Source of the DNA: Chara braunii
Lineage: Eukaryota > Streptophyta > Charophyceae > Charales > Characeae
NCBI GenBank assembly: GCA_003427395.1
Contig: BFEA01000244.1
Span: 1,145,679 to 1,165,938, forward strand
Direction: 5' to 3'
Length of the DNA: 20,260 nt
The notes beneath the pieces were generated by a model. It was not told the origin of the DNA. It made no database searches and worked only from the letters and a program-made list of their open reading frames with translations. Numbering within the stretch: position 1 is the first letter of the stretch; each line of letters opens with the position of its first letter. Position numbers and translations under genes: made by a program. Below, in pieces: positions 8,355 through 16,949 of the stretch.

Positions 8355-10116
8355 ATGAGCGGTAACAATAGTGAGGAAGGGACAACTGACGATCGGAGGC
8401 AGCCACGAAAGGATACTCGACGTAGACCTATAGTGTTTCAAGTACTATTACCAGGGGACAAGAGAAGGTTCCAAGCCAAGGCAAGGTCGGCGAATTTGCA
8501 GAGGGTCAGTAGCTAGTGTTGACACCATGGCTACTTCTGCAGCGACCTCTCAAGGTCAGCAAACGTACGGAACATACTCTTTGTCCTTTGTCTCGTCCAA
8601 CAAGATGAGTGGAGGACCCTCTTTCCGTCACATGGCGGGTTTGCAGTACGACCAACCACCTCCACCCACAGGATATAGAGATCCAACAAGTAGAATTACT
8701 CTGCTTACGACTAGAGAAAGAAAGGAATGCTATCGACGGAAGAGAGAAAAGTAATGCTATCGACGAAAGAGAGAAAAGTAAGTAGCAAAAGAGTTAGATT
8801 GGAGAGCATTGAGGCGGACAAGGTTGCATTAGAAGAGTTAGATGACTCTGTCCTTTATAACATGAGCAAGGTGCTCAAGTCGCGTATGTTGAGCATGTAC
8901 GAGTGCATGGACAGCAAACTGGATGACATCCAGTCGACCCTTGAGCAGATACTTAATGCCATGCAGGGGAAGGGAAGACAAGCCCCTTCCCCAACAGGCA
9001 GGCCCAGTGTGAGGTCCTAAGCAGTCTTTCCATCGTCGTCCCTATATCCGGCGATGACAAATCCTTTTGTTCCTCAGTTTGGTGACCCACCATGTGATAC
9101 GTCAGCAGCATCTGCACAAACTGCTGCTTCTTCATCCTCAGGTCCAGCTGCGGCTGCTACAGGGCAGCAGCCGATTCAACAAGTTGTGCAGCAATAGGTT
9201 CCAATTGGACCACATCAACAGTGGTTCCCAAAGACCCCACTGAAACCACCTTAGACCTTCTTTCAAGATAAGAAGGATTAGGCCCTCAACACTTGGTGAG
9301 AACAGTTCCAGTGTGGGTCAAGGCCAAACGCATAATGCGAGAAGAGCAAGTGATTACAATTGCCTTTTACCTTGAGGGTTCGACAATAAGATGGTTGGAA
9401 GGGGTAGTTGCATCTAGGGGCTACAGTAGAAGAATGAACGATTGGGCTGGATTTATTAGAGGTGCAGTAGCACAACCCACAACAGGCTCAACATGCCACG
9501 GATGCATTGGCCAGACTTGATACGAAGAAGTACAAGTCTGCACGCGATTCACTAACGTCGTAGCGCGACAACATCGTTGTCTCGAGAGTGCGCCTTGATT
9601 CGACCATGCACTTGAGATGTATACCTACAGACATCAAGAACATGCCGGTTAGCGAGGCAAGCATAGAGTATCACCACCTTGCTTCTTTTAGCAAAAAGGC
9701 CTTTGACTTAGAGGCCAAGCTAGGAGGCACGCAACAGGTTGTTACGGACGGTAGGAAGAAGAAGGTTTCACAAGAGTGGAAAAAGAAAGGTAGTCGGTTG
9801 ATGATGGTTGATTCTAATGAGACTCGAACAGAGATCGATGATATTTCTGATCTTGTGAAAGACGCAGAGTTAGGTGGCTAGAAGAGTCCAGAGGGAGGAA
9901 ACCTCGCTGCAACAACCAAAGGAAAGGAAGTTGGCCGCGACAAGGTAGGCTAACAAACGACTCAGGAGAAGGTCCAAAACTCACCCAATACTCTGGCTTG
10001 GGTGAGAGCTGGTCTTGATCAAGATGTGTGGAGGGACAAATGCACGAGGGGTGCTTGCATTAACGACGACGAGTACGACCATCAGCAGTTCAAATGCAAG
10101 AACGCGAAGGTCTCTC
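8355..10116 (+). pseudogene. Element 2 gag remnants with zinc knuckle
   Basis: The ATG at 8355 opens MSGNNSEEGTTDDRRQ, matching the MSDEEDTGEDDRR start of element 3 gag; TAG 8514-8516 stops it. Frame 1 (8527-8754) gives a Ser/Gln-rich part, frame 3 (about 8781-9020) a coiled-coil stretch, then a Gln/Pro/Ala-rich linker with stops at 9018, 9195, 9252, 9279 and 9297. The core continues in frame 2 (VRTVPVWVKAK, FYLEGSTIRWLEG) and frame 3 (QQAQHATDALARLD, FSKKAFDLEAKLGG). At 10056-10097 frame 3 has C-x2-D-x4-H-x4-C, a nucleocapsid zinc knuckle whose second Cys is Asp. TGA 10113-10115 follows. Confidence 0.8.
8727..8780 (+). repeat. 27-bp tandem repeat in element 2 gag
   Basis: Two copies of a 27-base unit beginning ATGCTATCGACG lie head to tail (8727-8753, 8754-8780) and differ at one base. 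The unit length is nine codons, but the frame used upstream meets a stop at 8752-8754. The unit sits before the coiled-coil part of gag. Replication slippage is the likely origin. Confidence 0.9.
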
Positions 10117-10134
10117 AGAAGATCCCACCCAAAT

Positions 10135-10766
10135 GAGGTTTTGGAGGATCTTTTGCCGAGGGCGGTGCTTTACGAGCACATCCCAGGGAAATACATCAAG
10201 CCAGTAGAGGTTATAGAACTTATAGTTGTCTCTACTCGTGCTGAAGTGAAGGATGTTTGCTCACCACTTCAGGAGTTGGCGGAAGCTATTGACGCACTTG
10301 TCAGCCCGCAAACGCGTTTAAACCGAATGATACTTTGTTCGTTAGATATGTCTGAAGCCTTAGAATACTCAGAAAAGGAGTGGTCAGCAAGGGACCCTCG
10401 TGAGTCTTGGGTGGTTATGTCAAAATGTCCTAGATGGGAGTACTTCGTTGTGGAGGTCAGTGTAGGTGGCTGCAAGTGTGGTGCCTTCGTAGACAATGGC
10501 TCAACGCGAAACTTCATAAGTCGTGACTGTGTTGAAAGGCTGTGCTTAATGGCTGGGTGCGACAACTAAGTAGGTTTGTGGCTTCTACTTAAGCCAACAA
10601 GGAGCGCATGGTTGTCAATGACTACGTCAAGCACATACTCTGCACCTTCTCCTATGGAGGAGGGGAATTTAATCATCAGATTTCGTTCCTGGTTAGCGGC
10701 GACTTACCATTCGACATGTTGTTGGGTATGTATTACCTTGAGGTTTCCAAGCCCCAGTTTGGTTGA
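10135..10766 (+). pseudogene. Element 2 retropepsin-like protease remnant
   Basis: Frame 1 runs from about 10135 to the TAA at 10567-10569. After a linker of about 95 residues it gives WEYFVVEVSVGGCKCGAFVD then NGSTRNFIS, with the active-site Asp at 10492-10494 in a D-N-G-S motif. The C-terminal half is in frame 3 from about 10620: SFLVSGDLPFDMLLGMYYLE, where LLG (just after 10713) is the retropepsin ILG-type motif. A TGA at 10764-10766 ends it. This region is absent from element 3, so it shows what that element lost. The frame break between the halves makes it inactive. Confidence 0.8.
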
Positions 10767-11725
10767 GACCGAAAGATGCTCAAGCATGTGTTGCCAAATA
10801 GGAGGACCGTTAGACTATCTAAGTACAAGGCTAGCAGGTTAGTTGACTTTTATGGTTGCACGTGCGCGTCAACGTTCTATAATTATTATTAAGCAGAATC
10901 AAGCGGAGGGTATGTACTGGGTATTCGTCGTTGAGGAAGGGAAGGTCGTTAAATCACCTTTAAAGATCGAAGTTATCGTTGCTAAGTACCCTGATCTATT
11001 TGAGGAGCCTTTGAGAGTTGTAGAGAGGGAGGTCGTTTGCCATAGAAATCATCCCAGGTAGTAAGACACAAAAGGGAAGGATCTATAGGATGTCTCTGAC
11101 GAAGTTGGATGAACTTCAATGGCAACTAAAAGAGCTTGCAGAGAAGGGTTGGATAGGACCTAACGCATCTCCCTCTGGATCACCGGTTTTATTTGTACTA
11201 AAGAAGGGGGGATCTTTAAGGATGTGCATTGATTATAGGGGCCTCAATGCCATCACCGTGAAAAACATGGAGCCTCTACCCCACATTGACGACCTACTGG
11301 AAAGGGTGCAGGGATGTAGCTACTTTACAAAAATAGACTTGAAATCCAGCTACCAGATTGCGATTAGACCAGAGGATCAACACAAAACCACATTTCGGAC
11401 TAGGTACGGTCTATGTGAGTTTGTGGTGATTCTTTTCGGGCTTTTCAATATGCCGGGTACATTCCAACACGCAATGAATAGGATATTTCATAATTACTTA
11501 GATAAGTTTATCGTCGTGTGCCTCAACGATATAATTACTATTAGTAAGATTGTTGAGGAGCATGTTCAGCACACTGACCTTGTGCTTGGACTCCTGCGAC
11601 AACACAAGTATAAGATCTTGGAGAAATATGAGTTTGGTCACACCAAGATCTTATGCTTGGGTCGTGAAGTATCCGCACACGGTGTTAGGCCGGAAGATGC
11701 GAAGGTGGCTAGTATTTATGACTAA
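10767..11725 (+). pseudogene. Element 2 reverse transcriptase
   Basis: A linker in frame 3 ends GCTCASTFYNYY and TAA (10890-10892). Frame 1 then carries KQNQAEGMYWVFVVEEGK to VAKYPDLFEEP. From about 11039 frame 2 holds the RT proper without a stop to 11725: KGWIGPNASPSGSPVLFV, LRMCIDYRGLNAI, KIDLKSSYQIAIRPEDQ (the His of the usual GYHQI is missing), then CLND at 11519-11530 where active enzymes have YLDD. Replacing the first Asp of this pair by Asn should abolish polymerisation. The thumb part, CLGREVSAHGV, precedes TAA 11723-11725. Confidence 0.9.
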
Positions 11726-12367
11726 CCACAACCTCAGTCTGTGACGGAGGTCGGATCTTTCTTGGGAATAACTGGCTACTACCGCCACTTCGTCAAGAAC
11801 TATAGTACGGTGACCGCACCCTTGAGTGACCTAACTTGCTCTGACACACCATGGGAATGAACTGGCGAATGCGAGAGACCATTCAAGCAATTAAAGTATG
11901 CTCTCATGCATCATGAGGTTCTCATGCTTCCTGACCCAGAGAAGCCACTCATTGTGACCGCTGACACAAGCCAATATGGCATTGGCACATTGCTGGCTCA
12001 GCAAGATGGGAAGAAGTTGAGGCCGCTCGAGTACATGAGTAAGAAGATGCCATTGAAGAAATTGACGAAGTCCACCTACAAGAGGGAACTCTACGCCATG
12101 TACAAAGCTCTAATCCATTGGAGACGCTATCTTTTGGAGAAGTTTTTCTATATGAGGACCGACCATTAGGCGCTCAAATGGATTAAGACGCAACATGTTC
12201 TTTCCGCGACGCTCAAACGCTGGACTGAAGTCATAGATCAACATCACTTCAAGCTAGACTATGTGAAGGGAGAGTACAATAAGGTTGCTAACACACTTTC
12301 TCGAAGGGCGGATTACCTAGGTGCGCTGATTACTGAGTTTGGCGTATCTAATTAGCTCACTCGATGA
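11726..12367 (+). pseudogene. Element 2 connection and RNase H
   Basis: Frame 2 continues with SVTEVGSFLGITGYYRHFVK, a TGA at 11858-11860, and then RNase H: VTADTSQYGIGTLLAQQ (first Asp present), STYKRELYAMYKAL (catalytic Glu present), and MRTDH (Asp present) followed by TAG 12167-12169. KGEYNKVANTLSRRAD shows Asn where the last acidic residue (DALSRRPD) is expected. TAG 12353-12355 and TGA 12365-12367 separate it from integrase. There is no frame change in the whole stretch, only stops. Confidence 0.85.
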
Positions 12368-12815
12368 ATGGTGGGCACCTACAAGGAAGATGCCGTCATG
12401 ATGGACATCATACACAAGCTTGAGGCCCGAGACAAGGCCACATGTAACGAGTTTTTGATGGTGGCTGGGTTGCTTTTGCTTGAGAAGGCAGGGTTCAAAA
12501 GATTGTGTATGCCATCTAGTGAGTCTTTGCATAGTTTATTTCTAGCAGAATGCCACGGTGCAATGAGACGCTTCCGGTACAAGAAGACTAGTGCTAACCT
12601 GGTACAATGTTTCTGGTGACCGTCTATGCTTGATGATCCAAAGAGTTATGTTCATACTTGTCAAGTCTGCCAGCAGGACAAGCCGAGAACTCAAGGCCCG
12701 CTTATGCTTATCAAGCCCTTGCCTATTCCTACTGGTCCAAGACAGAGCGTGTCCATGGATTTCATGGACACCCTCGTGACCAACAAGAGTGGCAAGAGAC
12801 ATATTTTTGTCATAG
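12368..12815 (+). pseudogene. Element 2 integrase, truncated by element 3
   Basis: Frame 2 carries the zinc-binding head: AECHGAMRRFRYKK has His at 12554-12556, but the second His is Arg (12569-12571). TGA 12617-12619 interrupts, and TCQVCQQDK holds the two Cys. The catalytic core starts with SVSMDFMDTL (Asp 12758-12760) and NKSGKRHIFVIV. The next codons should encode DKFSKY as in element 3, but the sequence changes at 12816 to the element 3 LTR. The second Asp and the Glu are therefore missing from the window. Confidence 0.9.
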
Positions 12816-12995
12816 TGCGAGGCCATTGCCTCTATGAGCCCCATAAGGCCCCATTTTTGCAGCCCGTCGGCCGCCCTAAGTGAAGGCAGGCTCGACGAAG
12901 CCCTCAGGGCCCTTTTCTGGCCACCAAGCAACTCAGGGAAATTCAGGCAGTTGCGCAGCGCCAGTTGGTTAAGTGAACCCAGGCCCTGGGCCGCT

Positions 12996-13186
12996 TGTGT
13001 GAATGTATGTGAAGCAGGCCCTGGGCTGAATACGGGTACCGGGCCAAACACAGGCCGAAGGCAGTTGGGCACAGGCAACCACTTCAGGCCNTGTGTGAAT
13101 GTATGTGAAGCAGGCCCTGGGCTGAATACGGGTACCGGGCCAAACACAGGCCGAAGGCAGTTGGGCACAGGCAACCACTTCAGGCC
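12996..13186. repeat. 95-bp exact duplication around N 13091 (assembly join)
   Basis: 12996-13090 and 13092-13186 are identical over 95 bases and are separated by one N. The same 95 bases form the last 95 bases of the window (20166-20260). This is the pattern of two contigs that overlap by 95 bases but were joined with an N instead of merged, so the duplication is probably not real. Confidence 0.93.
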
Positions 13187-13640
13187 CAAGGCCTGCTCTC
13201 GTTGTGCTGGGCCTCAGGCTACCGGGGCCTACTGGAAGCTTCCTGGGACTGGACGCAGGCAGGCCACTTCGATATAGGGAAGGGCCTGCCTCCTCATTCG
13301 GCATTCGGGTGCTGGCTGCATGTTGCGGAAGCGCTGCTGCTGCGCTATTTGCTGGCTGGCGCCTACGCTCTCACGGGCGAGCAGGGAAGGAGCACGCAGC
13401 CATAGCCGAGTTGTGCTGCGGTAAGTCGGGTGAGGCGCAAGGTGGTCCTCTGGGTGCTAGTGGCATCTGTGAGTTGGGGAACGAGGTTGTGAGTGTAGCG
13501 CGAGACATACCTGGTGCTGGAAGTGTGCGACATTGGTCGCCATATTCTTGTACTTCGGGAATGTTGTTGATGTCATCTTTCGGCTTCGTAGTATAGGCTA
13601 GATAGGATCTGCCACATGTAGTATGGGCGCTGAGCGCCAG

Positions 13641-13831
13641 ATAGGATATCAACTTTGGTTCTTCGTTGATGATGATGGGACTATTTCAGCATTGTCAATT
13701 ATGAACTCTTGGTGTGTTCTTATTTGGTGAATCTCNATAGGATATCAACTTTGGTTCTTCGTTGATGATGATGGGACTATTTCAGCATTGTCAATTATGA
13801 ACTCTTGGTGTGTTCTTATTTGGTGAATCTC
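13641..13831. repeat. 95-bp exact duplication around N 13736 (assembly join)
   Basis: 13641-13735 and 13737-13831 are identical over 95 bases with one N between them. The identical overlap length at both Ns points to a fixed assembler setting and not to biology. Confidence 0.93.
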
Positions 13832-13934
13832 ATGATGCAATTCTGTTGTTGGTTTGAGGTCAAGACTATCTGGACTCATATGTATGATGTTGTTTGATTG
13901 CTGAAGTTCGCTATTGCTCATCTCCCTTGCAATT

Positions 13935-13946
13935 TGGTATCAGAGT
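13935..13946 (+). other. Primer-binding site of element 3 (tRNA-iMet)
   Basis: TGGTATCAGAGT matches the initiator-Met complement in 11 of 12 bases; the last base is T instead of the C seen in element 2. It starts three bases after the LTR end at 13931. Confidence 0.88.
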
Positions 13947-15175
13947 TGTGGTACGATTGCGCTCATCTGGCGCTTGTCTTCTGCCTTATGAGGTACATAC
14001 ATGCCTTCTGCTGGGCGAGTTTGGCCGTAAGTGGTGTGTAGTGAGGAGGGTGGAGACGAGTGTGTAGGCGACCCAGGAGGTGAGGGGATCGCCAGGAAGG
14101 CTACGTGGGGTGAAATGTGGTCTGGATAGTGTGATGAGAACTATCTAATGTGCGATTGATGCTGAGGTGGAACGGCGAGATAATGCTGGTTGTGTTGATG
14201 CAGTGACTGGTCATCGCAATCACCATTTGGTCATCTGGTGAGATTATCTCTGTGGTTGGGGGTACGTTGCTCTTAACCTTATCTTCCCTCTCTGACACTT
14301 CTTACCGTGAGGTTGTGTGTTTCTTCTTGAGAGTCCTCTCATCGTGAGGTGTCGAGTGCGCTCAACCTTGAGAGTCGGCAATGTTCACGTGGAGCATCTG
14401 GGTGGAGATGGGCGAAGCTTTTTGAAGGGCCCTGGACGAAGCACTGGGTCACGATCACCATGCCAACCCACAGGGAGTAGAGCACGCATGCCTTGCTGCT
14501 TGTCCTTTGTTCGGCTTGCTGCGCTGTTAGATGGGTACTACTGGGCAGGCCATCCCTACAGGAAAGACGAGCACCCGACGTCTATAAATAAACACGGGAA
14601 GGGGATATCACTGGCTGTGATCGTTGTCCTGCTGCGACGTAAAATAATTCCTGATGTCACTTGGGGGCGGACGTTAAAATGCCTCTGGATCAGCCAGTGA
14701 TGTAAGGCTCGCGGCACGCCGAGGATAAATATACGTGCAAGGCTGGCCAGCTCAGTGGATACTCGGGGCACAAGGGTGGGCCGGACACACACCTTTAGAC
14801 ACGCAACGCTCTCCAGATCGCTCAGGGACGCTGACGTCAAGTGATACTCAGGGGAACTAAGGGAGGGGTTGATTCCAGGTGATAAGTTCGAGTCCTATCC
14901 ACGCAACTGATTTTATTTTTATGTTTTTGATTAGTTAGATGTACTGCCATTGACATCTGACAGAGAGCACTAGTTAGACTGTTTATTGTTCCTGGTGCCT
15001 CTGTTTGTGGACTAGTCCGACTAAAAATAGTTTCAGTTGTAGGAATCTGACTTACCGGTTGACCTCAAATGATATCTGTTCCAAAATAGCCACCAACTAA
15101 TTAGTTGGTCTGAGCGTTATGTTGCGGTAGGCACCTAGAGTGTCCTAGTGTAGACGGTGCACAGCGTTGTAGCCT
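13947..15175 (+). other. Untranslated leader of element 3
   Basis: About 1.2 kb without a credible gene. It shares blocks with the element 2 leader: the GAGAGTC motifs (about 14328-14375), GAAGGGCCCTGGACGAAGCA, the 19-mer GGTCACGATCACCATGCCA (14447-14465), the T-rich stretch ending in AG (about 14911-14938) before ATTGACATCTGACAG, and ATGTTGCGGTAGGC near gag. Two features have no counterpart in element 2: TATAAATA (14583-14590) and an 11-base inverted repeat, ATCACTGGCTG (14607-14617 with 14691-14701). Its role is inferred to be RNA packaging, dimerisation or translation control. Confidence 0.7.
14583..14590 (+). promoter_or_regulatory. TATA-box-like motif in element 3 leader
   Basis: TATAAATA lies downstream of the primer site and about 590 bases before the gag ATG. 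A transcript from here would lack the primer site, so it could not be copied normally, but it could express gag. There is no further support beyond the motif itself. Confidence 0.25.
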
Positions 15176-16409
15176 ATGAGCGACGAGGAGGACACTGGAG
15201 AGGACGACCGGAGGTTATTGCGATCAGCTAAACGCCCAGTAGCCCATTTGGCATTAGGACCAGAGGGTGACAGACATCTGTTCCACCAGCTTAGGGAGAT
15301 GCAGCAGCAGCAGAGGAGAGCTAGAGCAGCCGAGGCCAGCAGGGCTTTAGTTAGCGAGGTCGGTGCTACAGCAGCCATGGCTACTTCCACCATGGTCACT
15401 TCTGCGCAGCAGACTTCCCAAGCCAGCAGTTCAGGTGCCGTCGGGTCAACGGTCGCGCAGACCGTGAGTCAGTCCACTGGCATTATGGCAAGCCAGGCAT
15501 TAGTGTTAACTCCAGAGGATGTCGCCATCCAGCAAGCAGCCCTGCAGGAGGCACAGCTACAACGGGCATTAGGAGAAATAAAAGCGGAGAAGGAGAAGAT
15601 GATCAGAAGAAGAGCCAGGATGCAGCGGAGAGGGGCAGACATAGAGGAGTTAGAAACGATGGACCTGTCGAACATGGATGCTGATGTGAGGATAGCTAGG
15701 AAGGCCCTGCTAGGCGTAATAGAGATGCAGGAGCATCAAACTACGATCCTTCAGGATATCCAACAGAGCCTAGCCGTTTTGGCAGGCCGTGCGCAGGCAG
15801 CACCATCACCAGCCGGGCCTGGTGCCTGGCCCGTGCCATATCCTCCTTTTTTTTGTCCCACCGGTGACTGGGGTAACCCCATATGTAGCCCCGTCATCGG
15901 TTGCTATCGTTTCCCTGGGCATACCGCTGTTAGGAGGGGTAACAGCAGGGAGTGGTTTGCAGGTTCCTGTACATACAGTGTTTACTCAAAGTCCGTCGCA
16001 GGTTGCAGTCACCACGCAACCTACTGTCTCGCAGCCTGTGCAGCCTCAGGGCACACAGCCCCAACAGCTAGCACAGCAACCTGTGTCACCGGGTCCACAT
16101 CCCGGAGTGGTGCAGGGACCGGGACAAACTCAATGGGTTCCAAAGACGGCCATCGCCGCTCCCAAACCTTTTACAGGGGATAAGAGGGGCGAAGACCTCG
16201 ACACGTGGTTGAGGGCAGTGCCGGTCTACGTCACATGTAAACTCACCTTGCCGCACGAAGAAGTGCTTGTGGCTGCTTCCTACCTAGAGGGTAGTGCAGC
16301 AAGATGGTTGAGCAGTCTAGTGCAACTCCAGGGATATGGTCATGACTTCCGCGCTTGGGCGGCCTCCCAGAAATTGGAGGACTTCCTGAAGATGGTGGAA
16401 GAAAGGTAG
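15176..16409 (+). pseudogene. Element 3 gag, N-terminal and core part
   Basis: The ATG at 15176 (frame 2) gives MSDEEDTGEDDRRLL, a Gln/Ala/Ser-rich stretch, and a long charged helix-forming region (about 15510-15780) likely to be a coiled coil. At the T8 tract (15847-15854) the meaningful frame changes to frame 3, which continues with a Pro/Gln/Val-rich linker, APKPFTGDKRGEDLDTWLRA and YLEGSAARWL, the retrotransposon gag core. TAG 16407-16409 interrupts the core after KMVEER; gag sequence goes on in the same frame. Frame 2 after the tract (to 16183) has no gag features. The start agrees with the related start of element 2 gag. Confidence 0.88.
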
Positions 16410-16949
16410 CATGATCCTCAGGAGGCCCAAAGGGCCACTGATGCGATCCTGACACTGCACACAAGGCAGTTTAAGTCAGTAAGGGAAGCCATCGACGTTG
16501 TTGAGCATCTGATCTGTGTCCCAGGGGTGCGCTATGACACCCAGGTCCTGCTAACTTCGTACTTGAGATGCTTTTCTCAGCCTCTCAGGAACCAGTTGGC
16601 AAAAGAGGCCAACATCAATATGCACAACTTTCCTTCGTTTAGCAAGGTGGCCCTAGACCTTGAAGCTAAGATAGGGCATGGACAGGCACCCACTACGGAT
16701 GGGAGGAAAAAGACACTGCCTCCTAACTGGAAGGCGAAAGGTCGCTTGATGTTTGTCGACAACGATGGTTCAACCATCGAGGTGGACGACAACTTCCAGG
16801 AGGGAGTAGGTTCAGAGGCAGGCAGCATAGATGCTTCAGAGGGTGGAGTAGTCACTGCCGTATCTCAAAAAGGTAAGGCGACTGGTAGATGCCGCGGATG
16901 CATGTGTGCTTCAGAGGGTGAGTCCCACGGATGCATGTGTGCGGCCGCA
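16410..16949 (+). pseudogene. Element 3 gag C-terminal part fused to pol; zinc knuckle and protease absent
   Basis: After the stop the same frame continues with HDPQEAQRATDAILTL, LICVPGVRYDTQVLLTSYLR, FPSFSKVALDLEAKIG and DGRKKTLPPNWKAKG. An acidic linker then leads to RCRGCMCASEGESHGCMCAA (16887-16946) and FYNYYKQ. Element 2 has a zinc knuckle and a protease between the matching points. The distance there is about 1085 bases, here about 210, so roughly 0.88 kb is missing. The Cys-rich patch is not a CCHC knuckle. Repeats at the junction are CGGATGCATGTGTGC twice (16895, 16928) and GCTTCAGAGGGTG twice (16833, 16908). Confidence 0.85.

Larger units (their letters stand above)
5605..12815 (+). 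mobile_element. Element 2: Ty3/gypsy chromovirus, split by element 3
   Basis: LTR, initiator-Met primer site, long leader, gag, protease, RT, RNase H and integrase occur in order on the + strand. The integrase stops at 12815, exactly where the LTR of element 3 begins, so the rest of integrase, the C-terminal module and the 3' LTR are expected beyond the window. Wording is close to element 3 in every domain, so the two are relatives of one lineage. Many stops and frame changes make it inactive. Confidence 0.85.
12816..13931 (+). repeat. 5' LTR of element 3 (contains two assembly joins)
   Basis: It starts TGCGAGG (the 3' LTR has TGTGAGG) and ends CCCTTGCA, three bases before the primer site. 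The left half is rich in GGCCC and AGGCC. Of the first 275 bases, 267 match the 3' LTR. The window length of 1116 bases is inflated by two 95-base repeats around Ns; without these and the Ns it would be 924. No clear TATA box was seen. Open frames crossing the Ns are artefacts. Confidence 0.93.

Noticed and set aside
12542-13304. Open frames crossing N 13091 on both strands, with repeated halves
   Set aside because: They lie in the LTR, contain an undefined residue, and repeat only because of the 95-base assembly overlap.
14880-14910. AAGTTCGAGTCC, similar to a tRNA T-loop/B box
   Set aside because: The T-stem has a mismatch, and no A box, anticodon arm or matching acceptor strand was found upstream; absent from element 2.
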